From CAYRWR01 sp964537555 (GTDB taxonomy: Bacteria > Spirochaetota > Brevinematia > Brevinematales > CAYRWR01): 64,000 bases of DNA. The notes below the pieces were generated by a model. That model made no database searches, was not told the origin of the DNA, and saw only the letters and a program-made list of their open reading frames with translations. Where the stretch lies: NCBI GenBank assembly GCA_964537555.1, contig CAZIAD010000001.1, forward strand, positions 112,145 through 176,144, in the 5' to 3' direction. Made by a program: the position numbers and the translations under genes. Shown piece after piece: positions 1 through 8,426 of the stretch (its first letter is position 1; each line of letters starts with the position of its first letter).

Positions 1-405
1 GAGGTCGATATAGGCCTGGAGCTTGAGTTCCATCTGCCCGGAAGCGGTCCTGCCGGTGGACAGCCATTTTTTCTGTTTGGCTGTGTTCTTTTTTACTTCA
101 CCCAGTACATAGTAGCGGGCCTTGGTATAGGGCAGAAAGGCTCCGTCTATCTGACTTTTCTTGGCATTATAGCCGGAATCACCGATCACATAGATGATGC
201 CTTTTTTTACCACTTCCGCAAAGGCATTCTGGCGGGCAGTGGAAAAGTCGTCTCCTATTCCTGTTCCGGTGAACTGCATATCATCAGGCATTGAATTCCC
301 GCTGGGGCTGACCATAGGCTGCAGGCCACTGTCTGTACAGGATACCAGGCTGGCCAGTACCAGCAACGATAATATATATTTTCTATTAAAGATAACATGA
401 CGCAT
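1..405 (-). CDS. Lipoprotein, 5' part only (runs off the window)
   Basis: The first 135 codons of a minus-strand gene are present; its 3' end lies beyond position 1. The start ATG at 405-403 follows an AGGAGG ribosome binding site. The protein begins with a short basic N-region, a hydrophobic segment (ILSLLVLASLVSC) and a lipobox ending in Cys, so it should be a lipidated, probably periplasm-facing protein. After a polar linker comes a stretch rich in Gly-Thr-Gly and FAEVVKKGIIYVIGD that reads like the small alpha/beta units found in LPP20-type lipoproteins, but this match is by eye only. I do not recognise a function. Confidence 0.75.
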   Translation of the reverse strand, partial: MRHVIFNRKYILSLLVLASLVSCTDSGLQPMVSPSGNSMPDDMQFTGTGIGDDFSTARQNAFAEVVKKGIIYVIGDSGYNAKKSQIDGAFLPYTKARYYVLGEVKKNTAKQKKWLSTGRTASGQMELKLQAYIDL

Positions 406-434
406 AAAAATTCTCCTCCTGAATTAGTAAATTA

Positions 435-463
435 AATGTATCATTTATTGAGGGTTTTTTCAA
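435..463 (-). promoter_or_regulatory. Sigma70-type promoter for the lipoprotein gene ending at 405
   Basis: Reading leftward, TTGAAA (463-458) is followed after 17 bp by TACATT (440-435), 30 bp before the start codon at 405. Confidence 0.5.
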
Positions 464-525
464 GGATTTCGATACTTAATTTTTTATATAGTTACGCACA
501 AATACGTTAAAATAAAAGCCTCAGC

Positions 526-554
526 TTGAAAAAAAGCAGAGCCCCCTCTACAAT
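526..554 (+). promoter_or_regulatory. Sigma70-type promoter of the mscS-type gene
   Basis: TTGAAA (526-531), 17-bp spacer, TACAAT (549-554), 22 bp before the ATG at 576. The gene start is preceded by AAGGAG. Confidence 0.6.
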
Positions 555-575
555 AATAGGTGCAAGGAGAAATCA

Positions 576-1712
576 ATGACAAACAGCCTCACTACAAACA
601 TAGTGGTAGAGATCCCCTTATTAAGTGATTTAGCAGTTATGCATAAGACCCTCTGGGGAAACACCATCCAGTCTTATCTGGTATTCTTCGCCATTTTCCT
701 GGGGGGGATAGTACTGACCCTGATCATACAGAAGATCATTATGCGCCGCCTTAAGGTCTTAGCCAAAAGGACTGAAAACCAGCTGGATGACTTTTTCGTG
801 AAACTGATCACCCGCAATATGTTTCCTCTCCTCTATTTCGGGAGCCTCTATCTGGCTTCCCGATATCTCAAGTTATCTCAGGGCATGGACAAGCTGCTCA
901 CTATCATAGGGGTGGTATTACTGACCATATTCCTGATACGCTTCCTGACCCGTATCCTGGGCTACTGGATGGAAAAGGGGATCATGCAGAAGGAAAAGGA
1001 CCCGGAAAAGCTCAGGACAGTAAAAAGCCTGCGTCCTATTATCAATATCTTTGTATGGATCATCGGAAGCATATTTCTTCTGTCCAACCTGGGATTTGAT
1101 ATCTCAGCGGTAGTGGCCGGGCTGGGAATCTCCGGTATTGCCATAGCCCTGGCCGCCCAGGCCGTTTTGGGGGACCTGTTTTCCTACTTTTCTATCCTGC
1201 TGGACCGCCCTTTTGAGCTGGGTGACTTTATTATAGTGGGCGATTACATGGGTGTGGTAGAGCATGTAGGCATTAAGACTACCCGTATCCGCTCCCTGGG
1301 AGGAGAACAGCTTATCTTTTCCAATACCGATCTTACCGGCTCCCGGGTACGAAATTACAAGCGTATGCAGGAGCGCCGGATCGTGTTCAGACTGGGCGTG
1401 ACCTATGATACTCCCCTGGCAAAACTGGAACCCATCAATACCATTATCAGAAGTGCGGTAGAATCCCAGGAACTTACCCGCTTTGACCGTTCCCATTTCG
1501 CTTCCTATGGCGACTCCGCTCTGGAGTTTGAAATAGTGTATTATGTCCTCACCGGTGACTACAACCTCTATATGGATATACAGCAGGCCATTAACCTGGC
1601 CATTGCCCGTGATTTTCAGGCTCAGGGTATTGAATTTGCCTTCCCCACCCAGACCCTGTATATTAAGAATGAAACCGATCAGACTGAAAAAAAACAGAGC
1701 AAGGTTCAATAA
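576..1712 (+). CDS. MscS-family mechanosensitive ion channel
   Basis: A 378-residue membrane protein. Four or five hydrophobic helices lie in the first ~200 residues; the last one (about 176-210) has the Gly/Ala-rich pattern of the MscS pore helix (AGLGISGIAIALAAQA) and runs into the beta domain signature LLDRPFELGDFI at about 210. The C-terminal half (about 220-350) has the alpha/beta vestibule with the RSLGGEQLIFSNTDL motif. Channels of this family open under membrane tension and release solutes during osmotic down-shock. The ATG follows AAGGAG. Its stop codon is directly followed by the start of the next gene, so the two are probably one transcript. It is longer than E. coli MscS (about 286 residues) because of an extra N-terminal helix pair. 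Confidence 0.95.
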   Translation: MTNSLTTNIVVEIPLLSDLAVMHKTLWGNTIQSYLVFFAIFLGGIVLTLIIQKIIMRRLKVLAKRTENQLDDFFVKLITRNMFPLLYFGSLYLASRYLKLSQGMDKLLTIIGVVLLTIFLIRFLTRILGYWMEKGIMQKEKDPEKLRTVKSLRPIINIFVWIIGSIFLLSNLGFDISAVVAGLGISGIAIALAAQAVLGDLFSYFSILLDRPFELGDFIIVGDYMGVVEHVGIKTTRIRSLGGEQLIFSNTDLTGSRVRNYKRMQERRIVFRLGVTYDTPLAKLEPINTIIRSAVESQELTRFDRSHFASYGDSALEFEIVYYVLTGDYNLYMDIQQAINLAIARDFQAQGIEFAFPTQTLYIKNETDQTEKKQSKVQ

Positions 1713-2783
1713 ATGAAAACTGGAAAGATCATTGTATACACCCTGGTGGCTCTATTAATCCTATTTGCTTTGAGAGTAGTTACCGCACCCGGTGTGCAGT
1801 CCTTTATTAAAGGAAATATTCCCCGGGAAAAACATCTGACTAATGTCATAATATGGAAGGGTATACCCGGGCCGGAAGACATGGAAGTATCCTACGGCCA
1901 GGGACTGATATTCATCTCCAGTGTAGAACGCAGAGGAGACAGCCCTAAGACGGGAGCGCTTTATTACATAGACCTCAGGCTCCCTCTGGCCCAACAGGCC
2001 CCTGTGCGGCTGGATATTGACTATCCCCGGATGTTTCACCCCCACGGCATGAGCCTCCGGGAAATGGGAGATCAGCTGGAAATCTATGTGATCTCCCACA
2101 GAGAGGACGGCAGGGAGAGGATCGAGATCTTCCAGGCCCGCCGTATCAAAGACAGGGTAGAGGTGTTTTATAAAGACGGCATCACTTTTAAGGGGCCCTA
2201 TAACCCCAATGACCTGCGGGTATTGCCTGACGGCCGTTTTCTGTTATCCCATGATTCTAAAAAGGGGCGGAACGAGTATTTTGACATCATGATCAATGCC
2301 CGCAAGGCTCCTCTTTCCTATTTTGACGGCCTCCACTTCATCCATCTCAGGCACCGGACCGTGATGGGAAATGGAATAGTGAGTACCACCGAGGGCTCCA
2401 GGACCATCATTTACAGAGCGGATACCATACAGAAATTTGTGGATAAACTGGAATTGTATTCTGATGTGTCCGGGCCGGCCTTAAGATTTATAAAAAGGAT
2501 CAAGCTGCCCTCTTCGCCTGACAATCTCAGCCTCGACCCTCAGGGAAATATATATGTAGCCTGTCATTACAGCTTTGGAAAGTTCATCCGTCATATCAAG
2601 GACCCGGCCCAGGATGCCCCCAGCCAGGTCTTTAAGATCGATACCAACGACAAGGTCAGCCTGGTCTATGCCGATGACGGCTCTGAGTACGATGCCGCCT
2701 CTGTAGCAGTACCGGTAGGAAAATACCTGTACCTGGGACAGATATTTGATGACAGGATCCTGGTGGGAGAGATGCGGGATTAA
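1713..2783 (+). CDS. Paraoxonase/arylesterase-like six-bladed beta-propeller, membrane anchored
   Basis: 356 residues: a signal anchor at 5-22, then a propeller that keeps the calcium-site and catalytic pattern of serum paraoxonases: GPEDMEV (E55, D56), HPHG (H109-H111), PND (N166, D167), GNGI (N220) and PDN (D270, N271). These match PON1 residues E53, D54, H115, N168, N224, D269 and N270 in order and spacing, so a calcium-dependent lactonase or esterase is likely, acting outside the cytoplasmic membrane. The substrate cannot be told. The start abuts the stop of the channel gene. SMP-30/gluconolactonases are related, but the HPHG and PND motifs favour the paraoxonase branch. Confidence 0.8.
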   Translation: MKTGKIIVYTLVALLILFALRVVTAPGVQSFIKGNIPREKHLTNVIIWKGIPGPEDMEVSYGQGLIFISSVERRGDSPKTGALYYIDLRLPLAQQAPVRLDIDYPRMFHPHGMSLREMGDQLEIYVISHREDGRERIEIFQARRIKDRVEVFYKDGITFKGPYNPNDLRVLPDGRFLLSHDSKKGRNEYFDIMINARKAPLSYFDGLHFIHLRHRTVMGNGIVSTTEGSRTIIYRADTIQKFVDKLELYSDVSGPALRFIKRIKLPSSPDNLSLDPQGNIYVACHYSFGKFIRHIKDPAQDAPSQVFKIDTNDKVSLVYADDGSEYDAASVAVPVGKYLYLGQIFDDRILVGEMRD

Positions 2784-3241
2784 TCCGTCTTTTTATTGAG
2801 AGAGGCCTCATAATCCTGCAGCAGTACATAGAGCTCTTCTATATGCTGCATCACCATGGCAGTACGAATAGTCTCCCGGTCGATGGAGAAGCTCCTGCCG
2901 GGCCCATATATCTTATCTATCAGGAGATTATGCCGCTCCCGGTATTTGAGCCAGGCCAGGTGTGACATCCTGAGCTCATCTGAGATATCCCGGGGCAGGA
3001 CCTTCAGCAGTTCCTGATAGACCAGGGCCAGCTCGTTTTCCAGCTGCAGAGAGAATTTATAAAAAGCATCCTCTATCTGCTGTTCACTATAGGCCTGTTC
3101 AAACACTTTTTCATATTCACTCACCCGTAAATGAAAACTATCCAGCAGAGGATAGGATATCTCCCCGAAAGCCGTCCCGCTAAGGGCTATAAGACAGAAC
3201 AGACTTATATACAGATAAACTCTTTTCATGGTTTTATACAT
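2780..3241 (-). CDS. Exported LprI/DUF1311-like protein
   Basis: About 153 residues with a signal peptide (KRVYLYISLFCLIALSGTAFG). The mature part has a helical region whose core, LRMSHLAWLKYRERHNLL, resembles the conserved W-x-x-YR segment of the LprI/DUF1311 family, some members of which inhibit lysozyme. The conserved cysteines of that family are not obvious, so the assignment is tentative. Start choice: ATG at 3241 has AGGA six bases upstream and overlaps the lspA stop (ATGTATAA); an in-frame ATG at 3229 has no good ribosome binding site. It is the second gene of an lspA operon. Its stop codon overlaps that of the convergent paraoxonase-like gene. Confidence 0.6.
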   Translation of the reverse strand: MYKTMKRVYLYISLFCLIALSGTAFGEISYPLLDSFHLRVSEYEKVFEQAYSEQQIEDAFYKFSLQLENELALVYQELLKVLPRDISDELRMSHLAWLKYRERHNLLIDKIYGPGRSFSIDRETIRTAMVMQHIEELYVLLQDYEASLNKKTD

Positions 3242-3758
3242 CGGAATTCCTGGCTGCTTCCAGCTTTTCCGCCTTTTCCCGGCGTCCTTCCAGGACCATA
3301 AATACGATGGCACCAAAAGTGATGGACATATCAGCAATATTAAGGATACCAGTACGCAGATTCCCGATACCAAAATTAATGAAGTCAGTTACAAATCCCT
3401 TGTTAAATATACGGTCTATGATATTGGACACTCCGCCTCCAATGACACAGGCTATAGCAATGATCTGCCCATGGGTCAGCTTTTTATTGAGGAACATATA
3501 CAGCGTAGACGCGATGACCAGGATCACTGGAAACAGGAGGAGCAGTATCATCTTCCAGGGCTGCTCCAGGCCGGAACCCATGGACAGAAAGGCCCCGTCA
3601 TTCTCGGCATAGCGGAATACCAGGACATTTCCCACCACCCGGATGGTGCCTTTACCCTGCACCTGCTGCCGGGCATACTCTTTGGTTACCTGATCTGCTG
3701 CCAGATTAAGGATGAGGGTCAGTATTGCCAGCAGGATTATCTTTATACGCTTACTCAT
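3234..3758 (-). CDS. lspA: Lipoprotein signal peptidase (signal peptidase II)
   Basis: 174 residues with four transmembrane helices. Cuts the signal peptide from prolipoproteins after lipidation of the +1 Cys, in the cytoplasmic membrane. Family motifs are in order: ADQVTK (21-26), a NDGAFLS-type loop (53-59), GGGVSNIIDR (107-116), VTDFINFGIGNLRTG (123-137) and NIAD (140-143). The catalytic aspartates are D125 and D143. The many lipoproteins in this window are its expected substrates. A good promoter lies just upstream. Confidence 0.97.
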   Translation of the reverse strand: MSKRIKIILLAILTLILNLAADQVTKEYARQQVQGKGTIRVVGNVLVFRYAENDGAFLSMGSGLEQPWKMILLLLFPVILVIASTLYMFLNKKLTHGQIIAIACVIGGGVSNIIDRIFNKGFVTDFINFGIGNLRTGILNIADMSITFGAIVFMVLEGRREKAEKLEAARNSDV

Positions 3759-3788
3759 GTTTGGACTCCGCTTAAATGATTGGACTAT

Positions 3789-3817
3789 AATTTAAAGGCT
3801 AAACCGCTTCCTGTCAA
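3789..3817 (-). promoter_or_regulatory. Sigma70-type promoter of lspA
   Basis: Consensus TTGACA (3817-3812), 17 bp, TAAATT (3794-3789), about 30 bp before the lspA ATG. Confidence 0.65.
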
Positions 3818-3852
3818 GACAGGGGGAATAATCTTGTAGCGTTAAAGAGCTA

Positions 3853-3885
3853 TTAAAAAAGTCCGGGGAATAAATCCCCGGACTG
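3853..3885 (-). terminator. Rho-independent terminator
   Basis: A perfect 10-bp stem (AGTCCGGGGA / TCCCCGGACT) with a 5-base loop at 3860-3884. On the minus strand it is followed by six T, so it ends the transcript of the gene at 3904-4509. Confidence 0.85.
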
Positions 3886-3903
3886 CATACTGGCATGTTC
3901 TTT

Positions 3904-4509
3904 TTATTTGAGGAGAGCTTTTAGCTTCATCTTCACAGTCAGGGTATTGCCCTTTATTTCCATCTCCGGAATATCCGTGAGCAGGACTTCACCTTTAAAT
4001 TCCACAGGCTCTGTACCCTTATTCTCCCGGACCGCCAGCTCCTGCAGGGCAGCATAGATAGTCTCTGTTGTCCCGGAACTCAGCTCCATCCTCAGGGATT
4101 TTTTCTTTTTGTTAAGGTCAATAGTATAACTATACTCCACAGCACTGATGTCTTCAAATCCTGCTACAGCCTGCCAGGGTACCACTACCCAGTCTGCCTG
4201 GTAGCAGATGATCTTACCATCCAATACTTCCTTAGTACTTTTATTCCTGACAGTAGTAGCTACCCCGGTCTGAGATCCCCACATTTTAGTCTGTTTCATT
4301 CCCTGGGATTGAGTCTTTTCGATCTGGTAGACCATACCCCTCTGAGCTATCAGCATGGACATCTCTGCTTTTGCCTCTTTTTCGGCTTTTTTGAGGCCAT
4401 CTTCCTTTTTCTGATTGACTTCAATAAACACTTTCACTTTCTGCAGATCTTCAGCATAGAAACTGCCACACAGAATGACTAATAAGGCCACAAACATTGC
4501 TTTTTTCAT
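3904..4509 (-). CDS. Secreted protein of unknown function
   Basis: About 201 residues with a cleavable signal peptide (MKKAMFVALLVILCGSFYAED). The mature part starts with a charged helix (KKAEKEAKAEMSMLI) followed by beta-rich sequence. The layout of a helix with Ala/Lys followed by a strand and Thr-rich segments is similar to LPP20/flagellar-assembly-like alpha/beta proteins, but I cannot name a family. ATG at 4509 was chosen because GGAG lies six bases upstream; the in-frame ATG at 4521 has none. It has its own terminator and appears monocistronic. Confidence 0.7.
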   Translation of the reverse strand: MKKAMFVALLVILCGSFYAEDLQKVKVFIEVNQKKEDGLKKAEKEAKAEMSMLIAQRGMVYQIEKTQSQGMKQTKMWGSQTGVATTVRNKSTKEVLDGKIICYQADWVVVPWQAVAGFEDISAVEYSYTIDLNKKKKSLRMELSSGTTETIYAALQELAVRENKGTEPVEFKGEVLLTDIPEMEIKGNTLTVKMKLKALLK

Positions 4510-4595
4510 GATAGACTCCATATACTTATTAACTTATAATGTACTCCCTTTCGGAGATTTTTCAAGTGATTTTCAGTAAAAAAGAAACAGAGCGA

Positions 4596-4913
4596 TTAAA
4601 GTGTGCTTAGCAGATCGATAAGGAATTCCAGGTTTTCTTCCTGGCCGTGTTTTTGCAGTATTTTTATGATTGCCCGGGCTTTATCCACCTTTTTAGCCAG
4701 CATCAGGGAGAGGCTCTTGAGCCGGATGTCGGCCTTGGGAATGTCCGCGGTGTGGTCCCAGAGCTGATGGACCAGCTCCCCGATCCAGTCGGCCATGAGC
4801 TCCCGGAGGGGCTCAGGGAAATCCCGGGACAGTTGAGACAGCTGGGAGCTGAGTATGTCTTTAGCGGCTTCATCAGAGAGGGAGCCCGAAAGGCTGATGC
4901 TTTTTATGTCCAT
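4596..4913 (-). CDS. Small helical protein of unknown function
   Basis: 105 residues, soluble, predicted all helical, with a leucine-rich pattern and no Cys. No motif recognised. It is the last gene of the der-DUF3784-DUF3784 cluster, nine bases after the previous stop, so it is probably co-transcribed. Confidence 0.6.
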   Translation of the reverse strand: MDIKSISLSGSLSDEAAKDILSSQLSQLSRDFPEPLRELMADWIGELVHQLWDHTADIPKADIRLKSLSLMLAKKVDKARAIIKILQKHGQEENLEFLIDLLSTL

Positions 4914-4922
4914 ATAAGCCTC

Positions 4923-5237
4923 CTAATCCAGAAACTTCTTACTCTTGATCACCGACACTATACCCAGGCCTGTTACCAGGCCTATGTAGGCCATCCAGGC
5001 GGACTGTCCCCAGAACATTGAGGCTGGGGGGGCTATGAGAGTCGCCAGTCCCATAAAGATGGTGGAGGTGCCCATAAGCCGGGCCAGTCCTTCGGGGTCA
5101 CGGATATCTTCCTTTTTGCGGCGGCTCATACCGGCAATCAGTTCCACATCCTGTTTAAAGCGCATACGATAGCCCATCCACAGGATGACCAGGCCCACGG
5201 CGGCCAGGATGATAAGACTGGGGATCGAATACTGCAT
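4923..5237 (-). CDS. DUF3784-like small membrane protein
   Basis: 104 residues with three hydrophobic helices: an N-terminal one ending in GYRMRFKQDVELI, then a helix pair at the C-terminus. The pattern of one helix, a short cytoplasmic charged segment and two helices fits DUF3784, whose function is unknown. Starts one base after the stop of its paralogue and shares its arrangement, so the pair looks like a tandem duplication. Confidence 0.65.
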   Translation of the reverse strand: MQYSIPSLIILAAVGLVILWMGYRMRFKQDVELIAGMSRRKKEDIRDPEGLARLMGTSTIFMGLATLIAPPASMFWGQSAWMAYIGLVTGLGIVSVIKSKKFLD

Positions 5238-5549
5238 CTACTTCTCCACCTGTTTATCCCAGCGGATAAATATTATTGTATAGATGATAATAAGGGCTAT
5301 GAGTGCAAATATATTGATGCCCATCCAGGGGCAGCCCAGTCGGGACACAGTTGACAGGGGCATGATGAGCAGTCCCAGTATAATGATAAAACGCCCCATA
5401 GTGTGCTGAAAAGCGATATTATTTCTCATCTGGGCCAGGGTAGACCAGCCCTTGTGGTCCTCTATGACCTTGAGGATGTGGCGAAATCGTATCAGGAATC
5501 CGATGAACAGGACAAATATCCCTATAGATACAGAGATGACCCACTGCAT
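5238..5549 (-). CDS. DUF3784-like small membrane protein, paralogue
   Basis: 103 residues from ATG 5549. One N-terminal helix is followed by a charged loop (RFRHILKVIEDHKGWS) and two helices. It matches its downstream neighbour in layout and in the basic residues after helix 1. The ATG lies one base after the der stop codon, which supports this start over longer in-frame options that would overlap der by some 140 bases. Confidence 0.65.
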   Translation of the reverse strand: MQWVISVSIGIFVLFIGFLIRFRHILKVIEDHKGWSTLAQMRNNIAFQHTMGRFIIILGLLIMPLSTVSRLGCPWMGINIFALIALIIIYTIIFIRWDKQVEK

Positions 5550-5550
5550 C

Positions 5551-6894
5551 CTACTGTCCGGGCCGGGTGGCGTTTTTCTCCCGGAATGAAATATGTATGG
5601 GGACACCACTGAAATTAAAAGCCTGCCGGATACGGTTTTCCAGGAAACGGGCAAAATCCTTACGCAGGTTATCTTTTTTATTGATAAAGAACACAAAGCG
5701 GGGGGGCGCAGTATGGACCTGGGTACAGTAATACACCCGCAGATTACTGGTGGGTTTGTCCAGGTCAGCTTCCCTTACCTGTTCCAGGAGCCACTCATTG
5801 AGGTCTGAGGTAGGCACCCGGTGGTGAAACTCATTATATACTTCCAGGGCACGGTCCATGAGGCGCTGCACCTTGTAGCCATCCTGAGCCGAGATAAAGT
5901 TCACCGGGACAAAATTAAACTCGGCGATATCCTCGAGCAGAGCCTTGCTGAACTTATTCTGGAGCTCATAGTTGTCGCCTTCGGACTCCCGGTCTACCAA
6001 GTCCCATTTATTGACGGCAAAGATCAGGGCGCGGCCCTTATCCATAACCATCTGGGTGATACGCTTGTCCTGGTGTGTGACCTCATCAGTGGCATCCAGC
6101 AGCTGTATCACTACATCGGAGCGCTCTATAGCCTGCACTGAGCGTACTACAGAATAATATTCTATATCCTCTTCGATCTTACTCTGACGTCGGATCCCCG
6201 CGGTGTCAATGAGGCGGATACGCTGGCCGTTCCAGTCCATGACCTCGTCCAGGCTGTCCCGGGTCGTACCGGCTACATCAGAGACGATGGAGCGGTTAAA
6301 TCCCAGGAGGTGATTAAGGAGCTGGGACTTACCCACATTGGGCTTACCCACCAGGGCGATACGGATCTCGGCTGCCTCTTCGGGGTCAGCCTCCCAGTCC
6401 GCGAAGTGGTCCTCGATCATTTCTATGGCTACCGAGACTCCGGTCTTTTGCAGTACTGAGATAGGTATGACAGTATCCAGGCCCAGGCTGTAGAACTCAT
6501 AGGCCAGCTCTTCCATTTTAGCATTATCCAGCTTGTTAGCCAGGACCACTACGGGCTGCTTCTGACGGCGCAGGAGCTGGGCCAGCTCTTCGTCTATAGG
6601 ATGGTAATTATGGCCGTCTACTACGAACAAAATATAGTCGGCGTCAGTGATGGCCTGCATCACTTTTTCCTGGACCAGGGCATTAAATCGGTCCCCTTTT
6701 TCCAGGTATCCCGCGGTATCATAGAGCCAGAATTTCAGACGGGGAGACTGGACTATTCCCATATTGATGTCACGGGTCACCCCTTCCATCTCATCTACTA
6801 TAGACTTTCTTTCTTTCAGTAATAAGTTAAACAGGCTGGACTTGCCCACATTAGGCCGTCCAATAATAGCTACTACGGGTAATCCGTCTTTCAT
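5551..6894 (-). CDS. der: Ribosome-assembly GTPase Der (EngA)
   Basis: 447 residues with two consecutive GTPase domains and a C-terminal KH-like domain, the layout unique to Der. The first domain has GRPNVGKSS, DTAGY and ANKLD; the second has GKPNVGKSQ, DTAGIRRQ and VNKWD. Der binds the 50S subunit late in assembly. ATG 6894 follows GAGG at five bases; an in-frame GTG at 6900 overlaps that site. Two small membrane proteins and a small soluble protein follow with almost no gap. Confidence 0.97.
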   Translation of the reverse strand: MKDGLPVVAIIGRPNVGKSSLFNLLLKERKSIVDEMEGVTRDINMGIVQSPRLKFWLYDTAGYLEKGDRFNALVQEKVMQAITDADYILFVVDGHNYHPIDEELAQLLRRQKQPVVVLANKLDNAKMEELAYEFYSLGLDTVIPISVLQKTGVSVAIEMIEDHFADWEADPEEAAEIRIALVGKPNVGKSQLLNHLLGFNRSIVSDVAGTTRDSLDEVMDWNGQRIRLIDTAGIRRQSKIEEDIEYYSVVRSVQAIERSDVVIQLLDATDEVTHQDKRITQMVMDKGRALIFAVNKWDLVDRESEGDNYELQNKFSKALLEDIAEFNFVPVNFISAQDGYKVQRLMDRALEVYNEFHHRVPTSDLNEWLLEQVREADLDKPTSNLRVYYCTQVHTAPPRFVFFINKKDNLRKDFARFLENRIRQAFNFSGVPIHISFREKNATRPGQ

Positions 6895-7050
6895 AGTCAC
6901 CTCATGACAGTAATTGCTTATTATTATAGCATATAAGTGAAAAAATAGTGAGATTTAGGAGAGGATTGGGGTAAGTATTCGGTATTAAATAGGTAAATGG
7001 AAAGCAAACAGAAATAGCCAGTATTGTTTAAAAAATATGTATTAAGGAAG

Positions 7051-7079
7051 TTGATAAGCTGCCAAAAGAGAGATATACT
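7051..7079 (+). promoter_or_regulatory. Sigma70-type promoter of the Asp-box lipoprotein
   Basis: TTGATA (7051-7056), 17 bp, TATACT (7074-7079), 34 bp before the ATG. Confidence 0.65.
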
Positions 7080-7112
7080 ACTTTCAATAAAAAAGTCTGG
7101 AGTAACAAACAA

Positions 7113-8300
7113 ATGAGAAAAAATACTATTGAGCGATCTGTAATTATCCCTCTCTTCATGATAAGTATGATCCTGGGCCTTACATCCTGTTTTGAGGTCT
7201 TTACAGGAGACCCCTATACTCCCCCTGTAGATACAAATCATCCCCTCACCAATACTATCTTACCGGTCAAAAGCGGATTTACCATCGTGAACTCCAATGG
7301 CAACACAGGAGTCAATACTTCATTGTTTGCCAAAGGACAGAATATTTTCATTAGTTATCAGGATGATAACAATAATGGCAGCCTGAACTATTTTAAAGTG
7401 GCCTCTTCCACTAACGGTGGAATAGACTGGTATATCACTAATCTGCAACTTCTCACCCCATCCACTGTTCCCAGCTCCATCCAATCAGATGGGACAAATA
7501 TCTACCTGGCCTACAGACACGGATTTCTGGATTTTCGCCACTCCCCTGACAGGGGGCGTACATGGGATATCCTGTCATCGATTGCCAATAACAACGCACA
7601 GGGTACTTATCCTACTTTACGAATGGGTAATGGGAAACTGCATGCTATTTATTGTAATACTCAGACTTATGACCTGATGTATGCCCGTTCCACCAATGGA
7701 GGGCAGACCTGGCCTTCAACTGATAAGAAAAATGTAGTCACCGATACAGCCGGCTATTATAATTCCATGGCTGTAAACGGAGATATTTTGTATGCCTCAT
7801 ATATGGGGTACCAGAATCATGTAACTTTTATTAAATCCCTGGATGGAGGTGGTAGCTGGGATGCTACAACTAAAAGACTGCTGGAAAAAGGTTATTATAC
7901 TAGCATAGGTTATAATAGTTCCACCATCATTATAGCCTACTGTACCTCCGTTTCCAATAGTATCAATGTGGCCCGTTCACTGGATTATGGAAATTCCTGG
8001 ACCAGCTCTTTGCTGGACCGGACCAGTGATAATTCCGGTATGGGTTACACATCTCTGGCGGTAAATGGAAATAACTGGTACATCACCTATTGTGAATTGA
8101 AGAACCATGACCTCAAACTGGCAAAATCTACTGATAACGGAGTCAACTGGACCATCAGTACCATAGACTCTACAAACTGGGTAGGTGAGTTCAATTCTCT
8201 GGCTGTAGACGGCTCCAGGCTCTTTGTTTCCTATTATGACCGCTCCAATGGAGACCTGATACTGGCTGTATCTGAAGACGGGGGCGATACCTGGCAATAA
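7113..8300 (+). CDS. Lipoprotein with seven Asp-box (BNR) repeats
   Basis: 395 residues. A lipobox (GLTSC) follows the signal segment, so it is lipidated and outside the inner membrane. The mature protein is built of about 50-residue beta units, each with an Asp-box of the form S-x-D/N-x-G-x-x-W: SSTNGGIDW, SPDRGRTW, STNGGQTW, SLDGGGSW, SLDYGNSW, STDNGVNW and SEDGGDTW at the very end. This gives a beta-propeller like that of sialidases and other BNR proteins, but no sialidase RIP motif or catalytic Tyr/Glu pair is evident. A binding rather than a hydrolytic role is possible. Confidence 0.85.
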   Translation: MRKNTIERSVIIPLFMISMILGLTSCFEVFTGDPYTPPVDTNHPLTNTILPVKSGFTIVNSNGNTGVNTSLFAKGQNIFISYQDDNNNGSLNYFKVASSTNGGIDWYITNLQLLTPSTVPSSIQSDGTNIYLAYRHGFLDFRHSPDRGRTWDILSSIANNNAQGTYPTLRMGNGKLHAIYCNTQTYDLMYARSTNGGQTWPSTDKKNVVTDTAGYYNSMAVNGDILYASYMGYQNHVTFIKSLDGGGSWDATTKRLLEKGYYTSIGYNSSTIIIAYCTSVSNSINVARSLDYGNSWTSSLLDRTSDNSGMGYTSLAVNGNNWYITYCELKNHDLKLAKSTDNGVNWTISTIDSTNWVGEFNSLAVDGSRLFVSYYDRSNGDLILAVSEDGGDTWQ

Positions 8301-8426
8301 TTTTTTATCCCTGCTTTGCCTTGTATGACGGTGTTGTAAAACAATCCGAAAACCCTCCGTACCTTTAAAATTGGCTGTACAAATCTCCAGTTATAATATT
8401 ATGCTGTTATAAAGGAGAAGATAGAC

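Noticed and set aside
1104..1709. 201-codon minus-strand frame
   Set aside because: Antisense shadow of the mscS-type gene.
6924..7241. 105-codon minus-strand frame between der and the Asp-box gene
   Set aside because: Covers the promoter and start of the Asp-box lipoprotein, lacks a ribosome binding site and has no family pattern.
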